A stretch of DNA of 49,227 nucleotides from Pseudomonadota bacterium (lineage in GTDB: Bacteria > Pseudomonadota > Gammaproteobacteria > Acidiferrobacterales > Acidiferrobacteraceae): positions 1 to 49,227 of the forward strand of contig JAJYRD010000088.1 of the NCBI GenBank assembly GCA_021794275.1, given 5' to 3'. Positions 1 to 9,144 of the stretch are shown one piece after another. The notes beneath the pieces were generated by a model. It saw only the letters and a list, made by a program, of their open reading frames with translations, had not been told where the DNA came from and did no database searches. Each line of letters opens with the position of its first letter. Positions within the stretch are counted from its first letter, which is position 1. The position numbers and the translations under genes are program-made.

Positions 1-176
1 CGAACCCAGGTTCCGATACAGGTAGGGGCGGAAGGCTCCGAACCGAGGACCGAGACGTCCTCCACGCCGGATGAGATCACGGTAAGACGTGAAGGTGGCA
101 ACACCTTCGCGCACGGATCGTTGACCCTGGAAACCCCCACACTACAGCCCGTAGGGCTTAGTGGTGGGAGACTTCA
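1..176 (+). mobile_element. Probable 3' end of an IS200/IS605-type element (TnpB tail plus reRNA-like hairpin)
   Basis: A reading frame is open from the left edge through about position 258. It may be the low-complexity tail of a TnpB protein, but no catalytic part is in the window. Positions 134-170 form an imperfect GC-rich hairpin: arms CCCCCACACTACAGCCC and GGGCTTAGTGGTGGGAG around a GTA loop. It is followed by ACTTCA (171-176). IS200/IS605 right ends, which also encode the guide RNA scaffold of TnpB, typically end in such a hairpin followed by TTCA-type cleavage bases. The family assignment rests on this layout only. It could instead be the end of another element or an ordinary hairpin. 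Confidence 0.4.
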
Positions 177-179
177 TGA

Positions 180-514
180 GCCCCCAGGAGTCCCAATCCC
201 CCAGCCCAGCCGGCCCTGGCCCCTGAAACGCCCTCCCTTCACCACGAAACCCGCGAACTGACACCCCGCCACGACCAGCTGCGTGCCCGCGGCTTGCTCA
301 CGCTGTATGAAACGGCTCGGACACTCGACGTCTCACCCGCCACCATCAAGGACTGGCGGCGCGCCGGGTTATTGATGCCTACCGCTATGACGACAAGGGC
401 CAGCGCCTCTACGAACCACCCGGCGACGATGCGCCGGTAAAGCGCCAGCATCAAGGAAAAACCACGGGCAAATCGACGCCACTCAAGGCAAGTTCCCCCA
501 CAACCAATGCATGA
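180..514 (+). pseudogene. Frameshifted helix-turn-helix fragment of a recombinase or transposase
   Basis: From about 228 one frame reads ...LRARGLLTLYETARTL, then DVSPATIKDWRRAGLL, a MerR-like helix-turn-helix. Near 371-376 the coding potential jumps by one base to another frame reading AYRYDDKGQRLYEPPG and ending at TGA 512-514. That C-terminal motif is typical of helix-turn-helix tails found next to recombinases and transposases in acidophile genomes. An upstream ATG at 176 opens only 16 codons before a stop, so the N-terminus is broken as well. At least one and probably two frame lesions make this a decayed mobile-element gene. Confidence 0.5.
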
Positions 515-588
515 GGTGCACTATGCAACCCGATCCAGCTTCTTGCATGATCGCCAAGTGAACGAACATCTTAATCTAGAGAAGGATC

Positions 589-771
589 ATGGGCCACATC
601 GTAACGGCTGTGGAAAAGGTTATCCTGTCAAGAGCGGAACGCAGCAAGGAGTTTATTGAGCAGATTCAACGATACAACGAATTCAAGGAGCGGATGCGCA
701 AGGCCGGCGTGGAATGCGGGGATAAGTTCTCGATTCCATTGATGTCGCGATTGGGCTGGAGATCAAAGTGA
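589..771 (+). CDS. Small hypothetical protein, 60 aa
   Basis: The ORF has a good ribosome-binding site (GAAGGA, six bases before ATG 589) and encodes a short, highly charged, probably helical protein (motif SKEFIEQIQRYNEFKERMRK). There is no signal peptide or membrane segment. I do not recognise a family. It sits alone between mobile-element debris and a long non-coding stretch, so it could be cargo, a small regulator or a remnant. Support comes from the Shine-Dalgarno and the non-random composition only. Confidence 0.4.
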   Translation: MGHIVTAVEKVILSRAERSKEFIEQIQRYNEFKERMRKAGVECGDKFSIPLMSRLGWRSK

Positions 772-1797
772 CCTAAGACCTCCACCTTCCCCGCGCATGA
801 AATCCGGGACGCCCGCTGCCGGAGGCGGACGCAAACCGCGATCAGAGAGAAGCCCGCGTACGCCGAGTGTCGACGTCGGGCAAGCATTGCTCGCTTGCGG
901 CGACCATCAATTGCCCTGGCCCTAACCCCTTTCCGCGCCCCGCTCATGACCGGAGAGCCGGGCGAAGCACCCCGGCAAGCGACGGCGGGCTCATCACGCC
1001 ATCGCCGAAAACCAGGGGCCCTCCCCCGGAAAAACGCATAGGCCTGAGTCCGCCATGCCCACTTCTTGGGCAGATACGGCGCGCGCCTGCCCCGCAATAG
1101 TGCAGCGTAGGCGTCCGCAACGTGACCGCCAGATGCGCCCGGCCGCTCCGAACACGCTCCCACGCAATACCCCCGGGGACCGGTCGCATCCGAAAAGGTC
1201 TCTCGATCCCGGGAAATTCCCGGGGACCTGGGCTTGGCAGGTCGATGGGTCCTTTCGCTAGCGGCAGGCATCAATAGCGAAGGGCATCTTGCACAGACCG
1301 CCTGCGGACGCGGAGATAGACAAGACGCCGGGGCCTTGAAAACCCAAGCGCCGGACATCGTCGCGGCTTCGCAAAAGGCGCGCGACGCGGGTCGAGATCC
1401 CGAGCCCCATGCTCTGCCCGTGGCGCAGAGCGCCGCCCGGCTCCGCCCCCCGCCGGCACGAGCCCAGGTGGCGGCCCCGCGGGTCCGGAACCGGGGTGCT
1501 GGATCCACGATCTTCTGGCCCGCCCTTCTCCCCATGTTCGACCGGAACGGTTTTTGCATTAGCCGCCCCGAAGGTCGGATCGTCCAACCGCGGCGGCATT
1601 GCTTCGCAGGGAAGGGAGATCCGTGGGGCCGTGGCGTTCGCGAGGATGCCCGGCTCGAAGGACCGGCAGACGAACGACCTTCCATAGGCGATAACGGAGT
1701 GGCGGGGCCCGCTGGAAAAGCGTTGCCCGCCACGATGGACACGCCGTGCGGCCCTTCCGGCGCCGAAAGCCCTATTCGACAACAGTGGAGGAACATC
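772..1797. other. About 1 kb with no convincing gene
   Basis: Several frames on both strands stay open for 200-380 codons, but that is expected at this GC content. None gives a recognisable domain, and the longest (minus strand) collides with the genes on both sides. I see no tRNA-like fold, no repeat array and no clear sigma-70 promoter. The only functional element I can place is the ribosome-binding site GGAGG at the right edge, which serves the porin gene. Confidence 0.5.
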
Positions 1798-2994
1798 ATG
1801 CGTAACACACTTTTGGCCGCACCGATCGCCCTGTGCGGACTGGCCCTTGCCGCACCCTATGCTCACGCGACCCTGAACGCGCCCAAGACCATCAACTTCA
1901 ACGGTGGCCCCTTGGGGACGCTGTCGGCGCAAGGCGTAGTGAGCGCCGCCGGGACCTGGCAGAGTAATCCCGTGACTCTTAGCGGACTGGCAGCCTACGG
2001 CACTGATCGCCACACGCGCCTCGACGTCACCAACGCCGAGATGATCCTGCAAAAAACCACGGGGCTCGTTCAGTTCTTCGTCATGGCCGGATCCTATAAC
2101 TTCCCGACCCTCGGCGAACCGATACTGCCAAGCTCGGCGGTGCCCTACTACTATTATGGGGCGGTCCCGGAGGCTTACATCACGCTCGCCCCGAGCAGCA
2201 ACTTCTCGGTGGAGGTCGGCAAGCTGCCGACTCTGATGGGCGGCGAGTACACGTGGAGCTGGATGAACCAGAACATCGAACGCGGGCTGCTCTGGAACAG
2301 CGAAAACGCGGTCAGCCGTGGCGCGCAGGTCAACTTCTCCACGGGACCCGTTACCGCCTCACTGTCGTTCAATGACGGCTACTATTCCGGACACTATAAC
2401 GTCCTGACCGGACTCTTCAGTTACGCCCTGAACAAGACCAGCACCGCCTCGGTGTTCTTCTATCATCACTTCGGTTCGACCGCGATCAACGATACGAACG
2501 TCAACCACTTCTACGCCACCCCGCAAAACCTCGACAACAGCGACATCTACAACCTGCTCTACACGACCAAGATAGGCGCCCTCACCGTATCGCCCTACCT
2601 GCAGTACATCTATGCCCCGAGCTCGGCGAAGCTCGGCGCGGGCTACACCCACTCCGATCACGCCTTCGGGGCGGCCTTGCTCGCCAACTACCACTTCACG
2701 CCGATGTGGTCGACGGCCGCGCGGGCCGAGTACGAGACCAGCACCGGCAACCCGACCGGTACGCTCGTCGGCGCCAATGGCGGCACCACAAACAACAACC
2801 TCCTGGGCTACGGGCCCGGCGCCAAGGCGTGGTCCTTCACGATCACCCCGACCTTCCAGGACAAGGGCTTCTTCACGCGCGTTGAGTTCTCCTATGTCCA
2901 TCTCACGAATAGCACCAGCGGCGCCGCCTTCGGTGCGGCAGGCAGCGCCCCGAACCAGGTGCGCGGCATGATAGAGACTGGGCTTACGTTCTGA
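1798..2994 (+). CDS. Outer-membrane beta-barrel porin (OmpL / BBP2-like)
   Basis: The 398-aa protein starts at ATG 1798 behind GGAGGAACATC. It has a clear Sec signal peptide (hydrophobic residues 4-19, cleavage after AHA-24). The rest alternates polar and aromatic residues as in beta-strands, with motifs such as PYYYYGAVPEAYI and SVEVGKLPTLMGGEYTW, and it ends in phenylalanine, the outer-membrane insertion signal. This matches putative beta-barrel porin-2/OmpL-like proteins, which form channels for small solutes. The frame stays open upstream to 1234, but that part has no signal peptide or SD. It is monocistronic with its own terminator, and the substrate is not apparent. Confidence 0.85.
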   Translation: MRNTLLAAPIALCGLALAAPYAHATLNAPKTINFNGGPLGTLSAQGVVSAAGTWQSNPVTLSGLAAYGTDRHTRLDVTNAEMILQKTTGLVQFFVMAGSYNFPTLGEPILPSSAVPYYYYGAVPEAYITLAPSSNFSVEVGKLPTLMGGEYTWSWMNQNIERGLLWNSENAVSRGAQVNFSTGPVTASLSFNDGYYSGHYNVLTGLFSYALNKTSTASVFFYHHFGSTAINDTNVNHFYATPQNLDNSDIYNLLYTTKIGALTVSPYLQYIYAPSSAKLGAGYTHSDHAFGAALLANYHFTPMWSTAARAEYETSTGNPTGTLVGANGGTTNNNLLGYGPGAKAWSFTITPTFQDKGFFTRVEFSYVHLTNSTSGAAFGAAGSAPNQVRGMIETGLTF

Positions 2995-3024
2995 AGCGCT
3001 TCTCTCAGGCCCTGAAACAAACTT

Positions 3025-3053
3025 GGGTGCGACGCCGTCGCACCCATTTTTTT
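3025..3053 (+). terminator. Rho-independent terminator of the porin gene
   Basis: A perfect 9-bp stem (GGGTGCGAC / GTCGCACCC) with a 3-base loop is followed by CA and seven T. It lies 30 bp after the porin stop and before the convergent cusA gene. The opposite strand has an A-rich then T-poor flank, so it works best for the plus strand. Confidence 0.9.
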
Positions 3054-3081
3054 GCCCATCATCCGCCGGAGCGAACGACGC

Positions 3082-6000
3082 TCAAGGCGCCTTTCCGTCC
3101 TCGACGCGACCGCCCCTAAGACCCAATTGCCGCCGTTGCCATAGGAAATAGAGGGCAGGGACGACGAGCAGGGCCAGGAGCGCGGCGCTGAACATGCCGC
3201 CCACGATGGGGGCCGCGATGCGTTTCATGACGTCGGCGCCGACCCCATGACTGAACATGACCGGCAGGAGCCCCCCGACCACGAGCGTCAATGTCATGGC
3301 CAAGGGTCTCAATCTCAGCATGGTTCCCTCCGTGACCGCGAGCCGCAGATCATGCCAGGTCTTCAAGGCGTCACGCGCACGATGCCGGGCCAAGGCTTGG
3401 TCGAGATAGAGGAGCATCACGACCCCAAACTCGGCGGCCACCCCGGCCTGGGCGATGAAGCCCACGGCGACCGCCACCGATAGCTTGTAGCCAAGCCAGT
3501 ACACGAGCCAGAACCCACCCACAAGTGACAAGGGGAGTGTCAGCAGAATGATGGCCACCTCCACCCAACTCCGGAACGTGAAATACAAGAGCAGCGCTAT
3601 CAGCAAGAGCACCGCCGGGATGACGAGCTCGAGACGCCGATCGGCGCGGCGCATGACCTTGTATTCGCCCACCCACGATACCGTGTAGCCGGCCGGCAAG
3701 GCGCCGTCACGGGCGATCGCGCGGCGGGCCCGCGCCACGTATTGCGTTATGCTGGTCCCGGGGGTGAGGTCGATGTAGACCCAATTGCTCAGGCTTCCGT
3801 TATCGCTCGTCAGCATCGGCGGACCGCCCTCGATGCGAAGGCTCGCCAGTTGGCCTAAGGGGATCTGGGCGCCCCCAGGCGCGGCCACGCGGCTCGCAGC
3901 GAGCGCCGTCAACGATTGGCGCAATCGGCGCGGATAGCGTAGCACGACTGGAAACCTGCGCAGCCCGTGAACGGCGGTAGTCAGCGTGGTGCCGCCGATG
4001 GCGGTCTCGACCAGTTGGTTTACATCGGCAACCGACAGGCCGTAGCGCGCCGCCTGGACGCGGTCCGTGCGCACAACGATGTAGCGACCGCCGGTCACGC
4101 GCGAGGCATAAGCAGACTCCGTTCCGGGCACCTTCTGCAGGGCGGTCTGGATACGGCCGCCAAGCCGTTCAAGAACCGCGAGATTGGGGCCTGCGATCTT
4201 GATCCCGAGCGGGGTGGTAAGCCCGGTCGTCACCATGTCCACCCGGTTCTTGATGGGCTGCGTCCAGACAATGGAAAGCCCCGGGATATTGAGGGCCCGG
4301 GTCATGGCGTCCTGCAGGCCGCGCAGGCTCATGCCCGCGGGCCAGCGCGACTGCCGCCGCAAGGTGACGGTGGTGTCGAACATGGGCAGCGGCGCCTGAT
4401 CGGTCGCGGTCTGCGCGCGCCCGGCCTGCCCGAAGACGGTCTTCACTTCCGGAAAGGTCTTCAAAATGCGGTCCGTCTGTTGCAGGACCTGTCCGACCTC
4501 GCCAATCGATACCGCCGGATTCTGAAACACCGGCATGTAGAGCAACGTGCCTTCGTTCAAGGGCGGCATGAACTGCGAACCCAGGCGACCCAGGGGGTAG
4601 AGGAGGGTGAGCGTGAGCAGTAGGGCCGCCACAAGCATGAGGCGCGGGGCGGAAAGGGCCGTGCGAATCATCGGGGCATAAACGGCGGCCAGGGCCCGGT
4701 TCAGCGGATTTTTATGTTCCGGCGGGATGTGCCCACGAATAAACCAGGCCATGAGGATGGGCACGAGCGTGACGGAAAGGACCGCGGACACGGCCACCGC
4801 ATAGGTCTTGGTGTAGGCCAGCGGGGCAAACAGCCGGCCCTCCTCGCCCCCTAGGGCGAAGATCGGTAGAAACGACACGGCAATGATCACGAGCGAGAAG
4901 AAGAGCGCCGGGCCAACCTCCTGGGCGGCCACGAGCGCCGCCGTCCAGGAGCTAATGCCCGGCTCCCGTTCGAGATGCTTATGCATGTTCTCGATCATCA
5001 CAACCGCCGCGTCCATCATGACCCCTATGGCTACAGCGATACCCCCCAAGGACATGATATTGGCGGGTATCCCCTGCAGCCACATGATCACGAAGGCAGC
5101 CAGAATACCGAGCGGCAAGGCCACGACCGCGACCAGCGCCGAACGCACGCGCCACAAAAATGCCAACGCGATGAGCGCCACCGTGGCGATCTCCTCGAGG
5201 AGCTTTCCGGTCAGGGTGTGGATACTGCGGGCAATGAGCGGTGCCTGACTGTAGGTGGTGACCACCTGAACGCCGGGCGGCAGAGATGCATGCAGCGCCC
5301 GCAGCTTCCGTTCGATGCGGTGGATGACGAGATCGGCGTTGCCGCCCTGATCCATCATGACGATCCCACCCACGACCGGCCCCTTGCCGTTCAGCTCCGC
5401 CAAGCCGTTGGCGAGTTCGGGGCCACGCTGTATGCGCGCGACGTCGCGCAGCATGACAGGCACGCCGTCATGGACGCCAAGCGACGCGCGTGCCAGATCC
5501 GCGAGGGAATGGATATAGCCCGAGGTACGCACGATATAGCCCGTGGCCCCCATGTCCACGACCGACCCGCTGGTCTCGCCATTGGCGGCGCGGATCGCGG
5601 CCTCCACCTGCGGCAAGGTCACCCCATAGGCGAGGAGTTTCTGCGGGTTCACCACCACCTGATACTCGGAGACCATGCCCCCCAAGGTCGCGACCTGCGC
5701 GACACCGGGGACGGCCTGCAGGGCGTACTTCAGGGTCCAGTTTTGCAAAGTTGTGAGCTGCGCGAGATTCAGAGTCCCGGCGGGATCCGTAAGAGCGTAC
5801 TCGAATATCCAGTCGACTCCGGAGCTGTTCGGTCCGATCGCCGGCACGACCCCCGACGGCAATCGTGACTGCGCCTGGCTTAGATACTGGAGCACGAGGT
5901 TACGCGCCTGATAGATGCGCGTGCCAGCCTTAAAGAGCACATAGACATAGGAGTCGCCGAACATGGAGTAGCCGCGCACCGCGGTCGCCCCCGGCACTTC

Positions 6001-6222
6001 CTGGAGCGTTGTCTCCAGGGGATAAGTCACCTGGTCCTGCACGACTTGCGGCGCCTGACCAGGATAGCGAGTCTTCACGATCACCTGAGTGGGCGAGATG
6101 TCCGGCAAGGCTTCCAGTGGGATGTGGGCCAGGGCAAGGACCCCGGCGACCATCACGAAGGTAGCGGCGAGCAGTACGAGCGCCGGATTCGTGATACACC
6201 AACGCATCACGGCCCTAATCAT
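3082..6222 (-). CDS. cusA: Heavy-metal RND efflux pump, CusA/CzcA family
   Basis: This 1046-aa inner-membrane proton/metal antiporter is the engine of a CusCBA-type tripartite pump that expels Cu(I)/Ag(I). Visible features are the N-terminal transmembrane helix, the family signature ALPDISPTQVIVKT (38-51), the fourth-helix proton-relay segment GVMMDAAVVMIEN with Asp404 and Glu411, and the methionines of the CusA metal route (PLPMFDTT and NRVDMVTTG, equivalent to E. coli Met573 and Met672). These point to copper/silver rather than Zn/Co. Its ATG overlaps the adaptor stop by four bases (ATGA), so the two are translationally coupled. It is the last gene of the operon and its length is normal. 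Confidence 0.95.
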   Translation of the reverse strand: MIRAVMRWCITNPALVLLAATFVMVAGVLALAHIPLEALPDISPTQVIVKTRYPGQAPQVVQDQVTYPLETTLQEVPGATAVRGYSMFGDSYVYVLFKAGTRIYQARNLVLQYLSQAQSRLPSGVVPAIGPNSSGVDWIFEYALTDPAGTLNLAQLTTLQNWTLKYALQAVPGVAQVATLGGMVSEYQVVVNPQKLLAYGVTLPQVEAAIRAANGETSGSVVDMGATGYIVRTSGYIHSLADLARASLGVHDGVPVMLRDVARIQRGPELANGLAELNGKGPVVGGIVMMDQGGNADLVIHRIERKLRALHASLPPGVQVVTTYSQAPLIARSIHTLTGKLLEEIATVALIALAFLWRVRSALVAVVALPLGILAAFVIMWLQGIPANIMSLGGIAVAIGVMMDAAVVMIENMHKHLEREPGISSWTAALVAAQEVGPALFFSLVIIAVSFLPIFALGGEEGRLFAPLAYTKTYAVAVSAVLSVTLVPILMAWFIRGHIPPEHKNPLNRALAAVYAPMIRTALSAPRLMLVAALLLTLTLLYPLGRLGSQFMPPLNEGTLLYMPVFQNPAVSIGEVGQVLQQTDRILKTFPEVKTVFGQAGRAQTATDQAPLPMFDTTVTLRRQSRWPAGMSLRGLQDAMTRALNIPGLSIVWTQPIKNRVDMVTTGLTTPLGIKIAGPNLAVLERLGGRIQTALQKVPGTESAYASRVTGGRYIVVRTDRVQAARYGLSVADVNQLVETAIGGTTLTTAVHGLRRFPVVLRYPRRLRQSLTALAASRVAAPGGAQIPLGQLASLRIEGGPPMLTSDNGSLSNWVYIDLTPGTSITQYVARARRAIARDGALPAGYTVSWVGEYKVMRRADRRLELVIPAVLLLIALLLYFTFRSWVEVAIILLTLPLSLVGGFWLVYWLGYKLSVAVAVGFIAQAGVAAEFGVVMLLYLDQALARHRARDALKTWHDLRLAVTEGTMLRLRPLAMTLTLVVGGLLPVMFSHGVGADVMKRIAAPIVGGMFSAALLALLVVPALYFLWQRRQLGLRGGRVEDGKAP

Positions 6223-7661
6223 GGCACGCTCCCGGTTGCGGCGCCCGTCGAGCGGCGTGGTCCGTGGTCCCGGACCGTCCCTGTCGGCAACATACGCGCC
6301 TGCACGGCCTGGATCTGGGACTCGGAATACAACAGAAACTGAGCGGCGTCGACCACCTTTTCACCCGCAGTAAGGCCGCGCCTTATGGCCGTCCAGCCGC
6401 GACTCGATGGTCCGAGCGCCACCTGCACCGGCACGAAGTGTCCGTGGCCGCTGCCGACCATGACGAAATCGCCTCGCCGCGTGCGCAATACCGCGCTCGC
6501 AGGGACTGCCAAGGCCTTGCGCGGACGCGCAAGCACGGTCGCTTGGGCATACATGCCAGGCCTCAGGACTCCGTCCTGCGCCGGAACACTAAGTCGCGCG
6601 GTCACCGTACGAGTCTTGGGATCGAGCGTTGGATAAAGGAATGTGACATGCCCCGCCCATACCCGCCCTGGATAGGTGGGCAGCGTGAGCCGCACAGGAT
6701 CGCCAATGCGCACCCATGGCAGCTGCGATGAATAAATTGCGACGTTCATCCACACGCGGTCGAGGTTGGCGATACGCATGAAATCGTGGCGTGGCGAGAT
6801 GTAGCCTCCCTGATGAACGCCTAGTCGCTGCACCACCCCAGAGACAGGGGCTTTTACGGGGATATAACGCAGCGGCTTGCCACGCCGATCGAGCGCCTGT
6901 ATGTCCGAGCGGGTGAGTCCGAGCAGCCGCAGACGGGCACGGGCGGCACGCTTAAGTCGCATGTTGCCAGCGATACCCGGGGCACCTCGGGCAATGAAAT
7001 ATTCGCGCTCAGCCGTGTACAGGGCCGGCGCGTAGACCCATGCCAGCACTTGCCCGTTACGCACCGGGTCGCCCACAGCGCGGGTGTTGAGCCGCTCCAC
7101 CCACCCCGAGAACCGCGGGTTGATCGCATAGACCCGATTTTCGTCGACCACCACGTTTCCAACGGTATGGATGGGACGGCCCATTTGGCGAAGCTGTACG
7201 GGGATCAGGCGCACGCCGAGGCTTTGCCTCAAGCGCGGGTCGACCAGCAACCCCGGATGGCCAGACGCCGCGTGGCCCCCTGCGCTCGGCGCGTAGACTG
7301 GCGTGTAGGCCATGCCCATGTTGTCCTTCATGGGGTGATCCGAATGGACACTCGGGTTCATAGGGTTCGCCCAATACAGGATGCGCCGCTTGGCAGGGCT
7401 TACCCGGCCCTCTACGCTCGGCGCGTAGACTGGCGTGTAGGCCATGCCCATGTTGTCCTTCATAGGGTGATCCGAATGGATGCTCGGGTTCATGGGGTCA
7501 GCCCAATACAGGATGCGCCGCTTGGCTTTTGCCATCGATCGCGACGCGGGCGCGGCCGAAGGGGCGGTATTGGGGGACGACGCCGTGGCATACCAAATAA
7601 CCCCTGCGCCGACCGCTATAGCCGCACCCCCCAGCAGGAAACCTCTCCACTTATTGGTCAT
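6219..7661 (-). CDS. cusB: RND periplasmic adaptor (CusB-like) with duplicated metal-binding motif
   Basis: This 480-aa membrane-fusion protein links CusA to CusC. The start chosen is ATG 7661 (MTNKWRGFLL), followed by a hydrophobic anchor (8-26). The frame is open for 40 more codons upstream without support, and 7661 gives an 11-base overlap with cusC. Residues 48-80 and 92-124 are two near-identical copies of the adaptor heavy-metal motif (RRILYWADPMNPS ... HPMKDNMGMAYTPVYA), rich in Met and His. Most relatives have one copy. The barrel-sandwich and beta-barrel segments follow (NRVYAINPRFSGWVERL; GVVQRLGVHQGGYI; RLTLPTYPGRVW). The repeated motif probably captures or hands over periplasmic Cu/Ag. 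Confidence 0.92.
   Translation of the reverse strand: MTNKWRGFLLGGAAIAVGAGVIWYATASSPNTAPSAAPASRSMAKAKRRILYWADPMNPSIHSDHPMKDNMGMAYTPVYAPSVEGRVSPAKRRILYWANPMNPSVHSDHPMKDNMGMAYTPVYAPSAGGHAASGHPGLLVDPRLRQSLGVRLIPVQLRQMGRPIHTVGNVVVDENRVYAINPRFSGWVERLNTRAVGDPVRNGQVLAWVYAPALYTAEREYFIARGAPGIAGNMRLKRAARARLRLLGLTRSDIQALDRRGKPLRYIPVKAPVSGVVQRLGVHQGGYISPRHDFMRIANLDRVWMNVAIYSSQLPWVRIGDPVRLTLPTYPGRVWAGHVTFLYPTLDPKTRTVTARLSVPAQDGVLRPGMYAQATVLARPRKALAVPASAVLRTRRGDFVMVGSGHGHFVPVQVALGPSSRGWTAIRRGLTAGEKVVDAAQFLLYSESQIQAVQARMLPTGTVRDHGPRRSTGAATGSVP
7283..7526. repeat. Tandem duplication inside cusB, period 132 bp
   Basis: Units 7283-7394 and 7415-7526 (112 bp each) are nearly identical, differing at only a handful of bases. 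The offset is exactly 132 bp, which is 44 codons, so the frame is kept. The duplication doubles the metal-binding motif of the adaptor. The near identity at DNA level, including third codon positions, suggests a recent event. Confidence 0.95.
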
Positions 7662-8961
7662 TTGCCGTACCCCCCGATCGTTGTGTCGTGAGCCAATCGA
7701 TCTCGGCTGCCACGGTTTCGAGATCCTTCCGATCATTGAGGCGCAACAGCGCGTATTTGAGGACCCGCCTCTGAGCGGCAAGGGCCCCGGTCATATCGAC
7801 ACGCCCTGCGGCATAGGAGTCCAAGGCCGCGGAAAAGGCGGCCCGGGCCGTCGGCAAAAGCGAGCTTTCGGTGCGCGCAAGTTCGCGCTTCAAAGCGGCA
7901 TGAAGAGATTCGGCGCTACGTAGGCGCCGTAGCAAGGCCAGGTCGTGATCCTCGTAACGGTAGTGCGCCTCAAGCTTGCGGGCACGGGCCGCATCGAGCC
8001 CCTGATCTTGACGCTCTTCCGGAAAGATTGGCAGACTGAAGTCGAGGCCTACGGACAGCCAATTGGGACTACCGGGGAAAAAGTCCTTGCCGTAAGCGGC
8101 GCTGACTGTGATCGCCGGCCAATAAGCGCTTTTGGCGATACCAACCGCGGCGCGCGCGGCGCGCCACTTGTCACGAGCCGCGAGCAGCGTGGGTTGGCGA
8201 GCTACGCGTGCCCGCATGTTCGCGGGGCCGGGAACATGTAAGACCGGCCACCGGGTATCGAGTACCGGGGGACGGGGCCGCGCCAGGATTTGGGCGATAC
8301 GCGCACGCGCGGCGGCGCTTGCCGCGTGGAGCCGATCGGCGCGATTGCGCAGGCTACCGGCAGCAAGCTCCGCGCGCAGGACGTCGGCCAAAGTAGCGCG
8401 GCCGGCACGATAGCGGGCACGGGCCGCCGCGAGGGTCTCTCGGGCAAGATCCTCTTCGCGCGCGATGGCGGCCGCCGCCTTTTGCGCGTAGAGGGCCGCA
8501 AACCATGCCTGACGCAGCAGGAAGATGACCTCGGCGCGCCTCTCGTAGCCGGTCTCGATAGCGGCACGGGCCGTGAACAAGGCCTTGCGGCGTCGGGCCG
8601 CGAGTGCGCCCCAGGGTGGGAACGCCTGGCTCACACCCACCTGAACGACGCTCATCTGCTGTTGGCGCAGGGAGAAGGTGCTAAGTGGCACGTTCTCTGC
8701 GCCTAGGGACAGCCGGGGGTCCGGTAGCTCCCCCACGGCGACCGCCGCGTGACGCAGGCCGGCTGCCGCCTGGCGCAAGCCCTCGAGGCTCGGATTCGCG
8801 CGTACCGCCAAGGCCTCGGCTTCTGACAAACGCAAAGGAGTGCGGGCCTCGGCGCGGACGGTAATCGTCATGCAGGCCGCTGCGCAAAGGAGCATCGTCC
8901 GTAGGATTCGCGATCGGCGGGCGCGAAGACGGCGGGCACAGCCGTCGGGGGAGGCGGACAT
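7651..8961 (-). CDS. cusC: TolC-family outer-membrane factor (CusC-like)
   Basis: The outer-membrane channel of the tripartite pump, 436 aa from ATG 8961. That start follows a strong AGGAGG (spacing only 3). A further TTG/ATG pair at 9081/9078 is in frame, so the start is not certain. The N-terminus has an Arg-rich stretch and a hydrophobic signal segment (LLCAAACMTITV) ending in AEA. The body is the long alpha-helical repeat typical of outer-membrane efflux proteins, with SEAEALAVRANPSLEGLRQA near the start and repeated Ala/Arg-rich coiled-coil helices. Its stop overlaps the cusB start by 11 bases. Confidence 0.88.
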   Translation of the reverse strand: MSASPDGCARRLRARRSRILRTMLLCAAACMTITVRAEARTPLRLSEAEALAVRANPSLEGLRQAAAGLRHAAVAVGELPDPRLSLGAENVPLSTFSLRQQQMSVVQVGVSQAFPPWGALAARRRKALFTARAAIETGYERRAEVIFLLRQAWFAALYAQKAAAAIAREEDLARETLAAARARYRAGRATLADVLRAELAAGSLRNRADRLHAASAAARARIAQILARPRPPVLDTRWPVLHVPGPANMRARVARQPTLLAARDKWRAARAAVGIAKSAYWPAITVSAAYGKDFFPGSPNWLSVGLDFSLPIFPEERQDQGLDAARARKLEAHYRYEDHDLALLRRLRSAESLHAALKRELARTESSLLPTARAAFSAALDSYAAGRVDMTGALAAQRRVLKYALLRLNDRKDLETVAAEIDWLTTQRSGGTANDQ

Positions 8962-9144
8962 CTCCCTCCTGAAAGAAAGGCGGCGACGGGCCGTGCGGGT
9001 CTGCAAACCGCGCGTGCGGGCAAATGGGCCCCCGCACCCGCAGGCGCGTGCCGTCGCACTGAAATCATTGGGTTCCATCAAGGCAAGTCCTCGGCAAGCA
9101 TCGACGCCTGCTCACGCAGGGCCAACTTCGATACCGAGGAACGT

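Noticed and set aside
1234-1797. N-terminal extension of the porin frame
   Set aside because: The signal peptide begins at Met 1798 with a strong SD, and the upstream part is random Arg/Pro/Ala-rich sequence.
666-1808. Minus-strand open frame of 380 codons
   Set aside because: It covers the small ORF at 589-771 and the porin start, has no SD and no recognisable motif, and its composition is that of a GC-rich shadow frame.
7300-7526. CRISPR-like repeat
   Set aside because: There are only two units, they are in frame inside cusB and encode a known adaptor motif; it is a tandem duplication.
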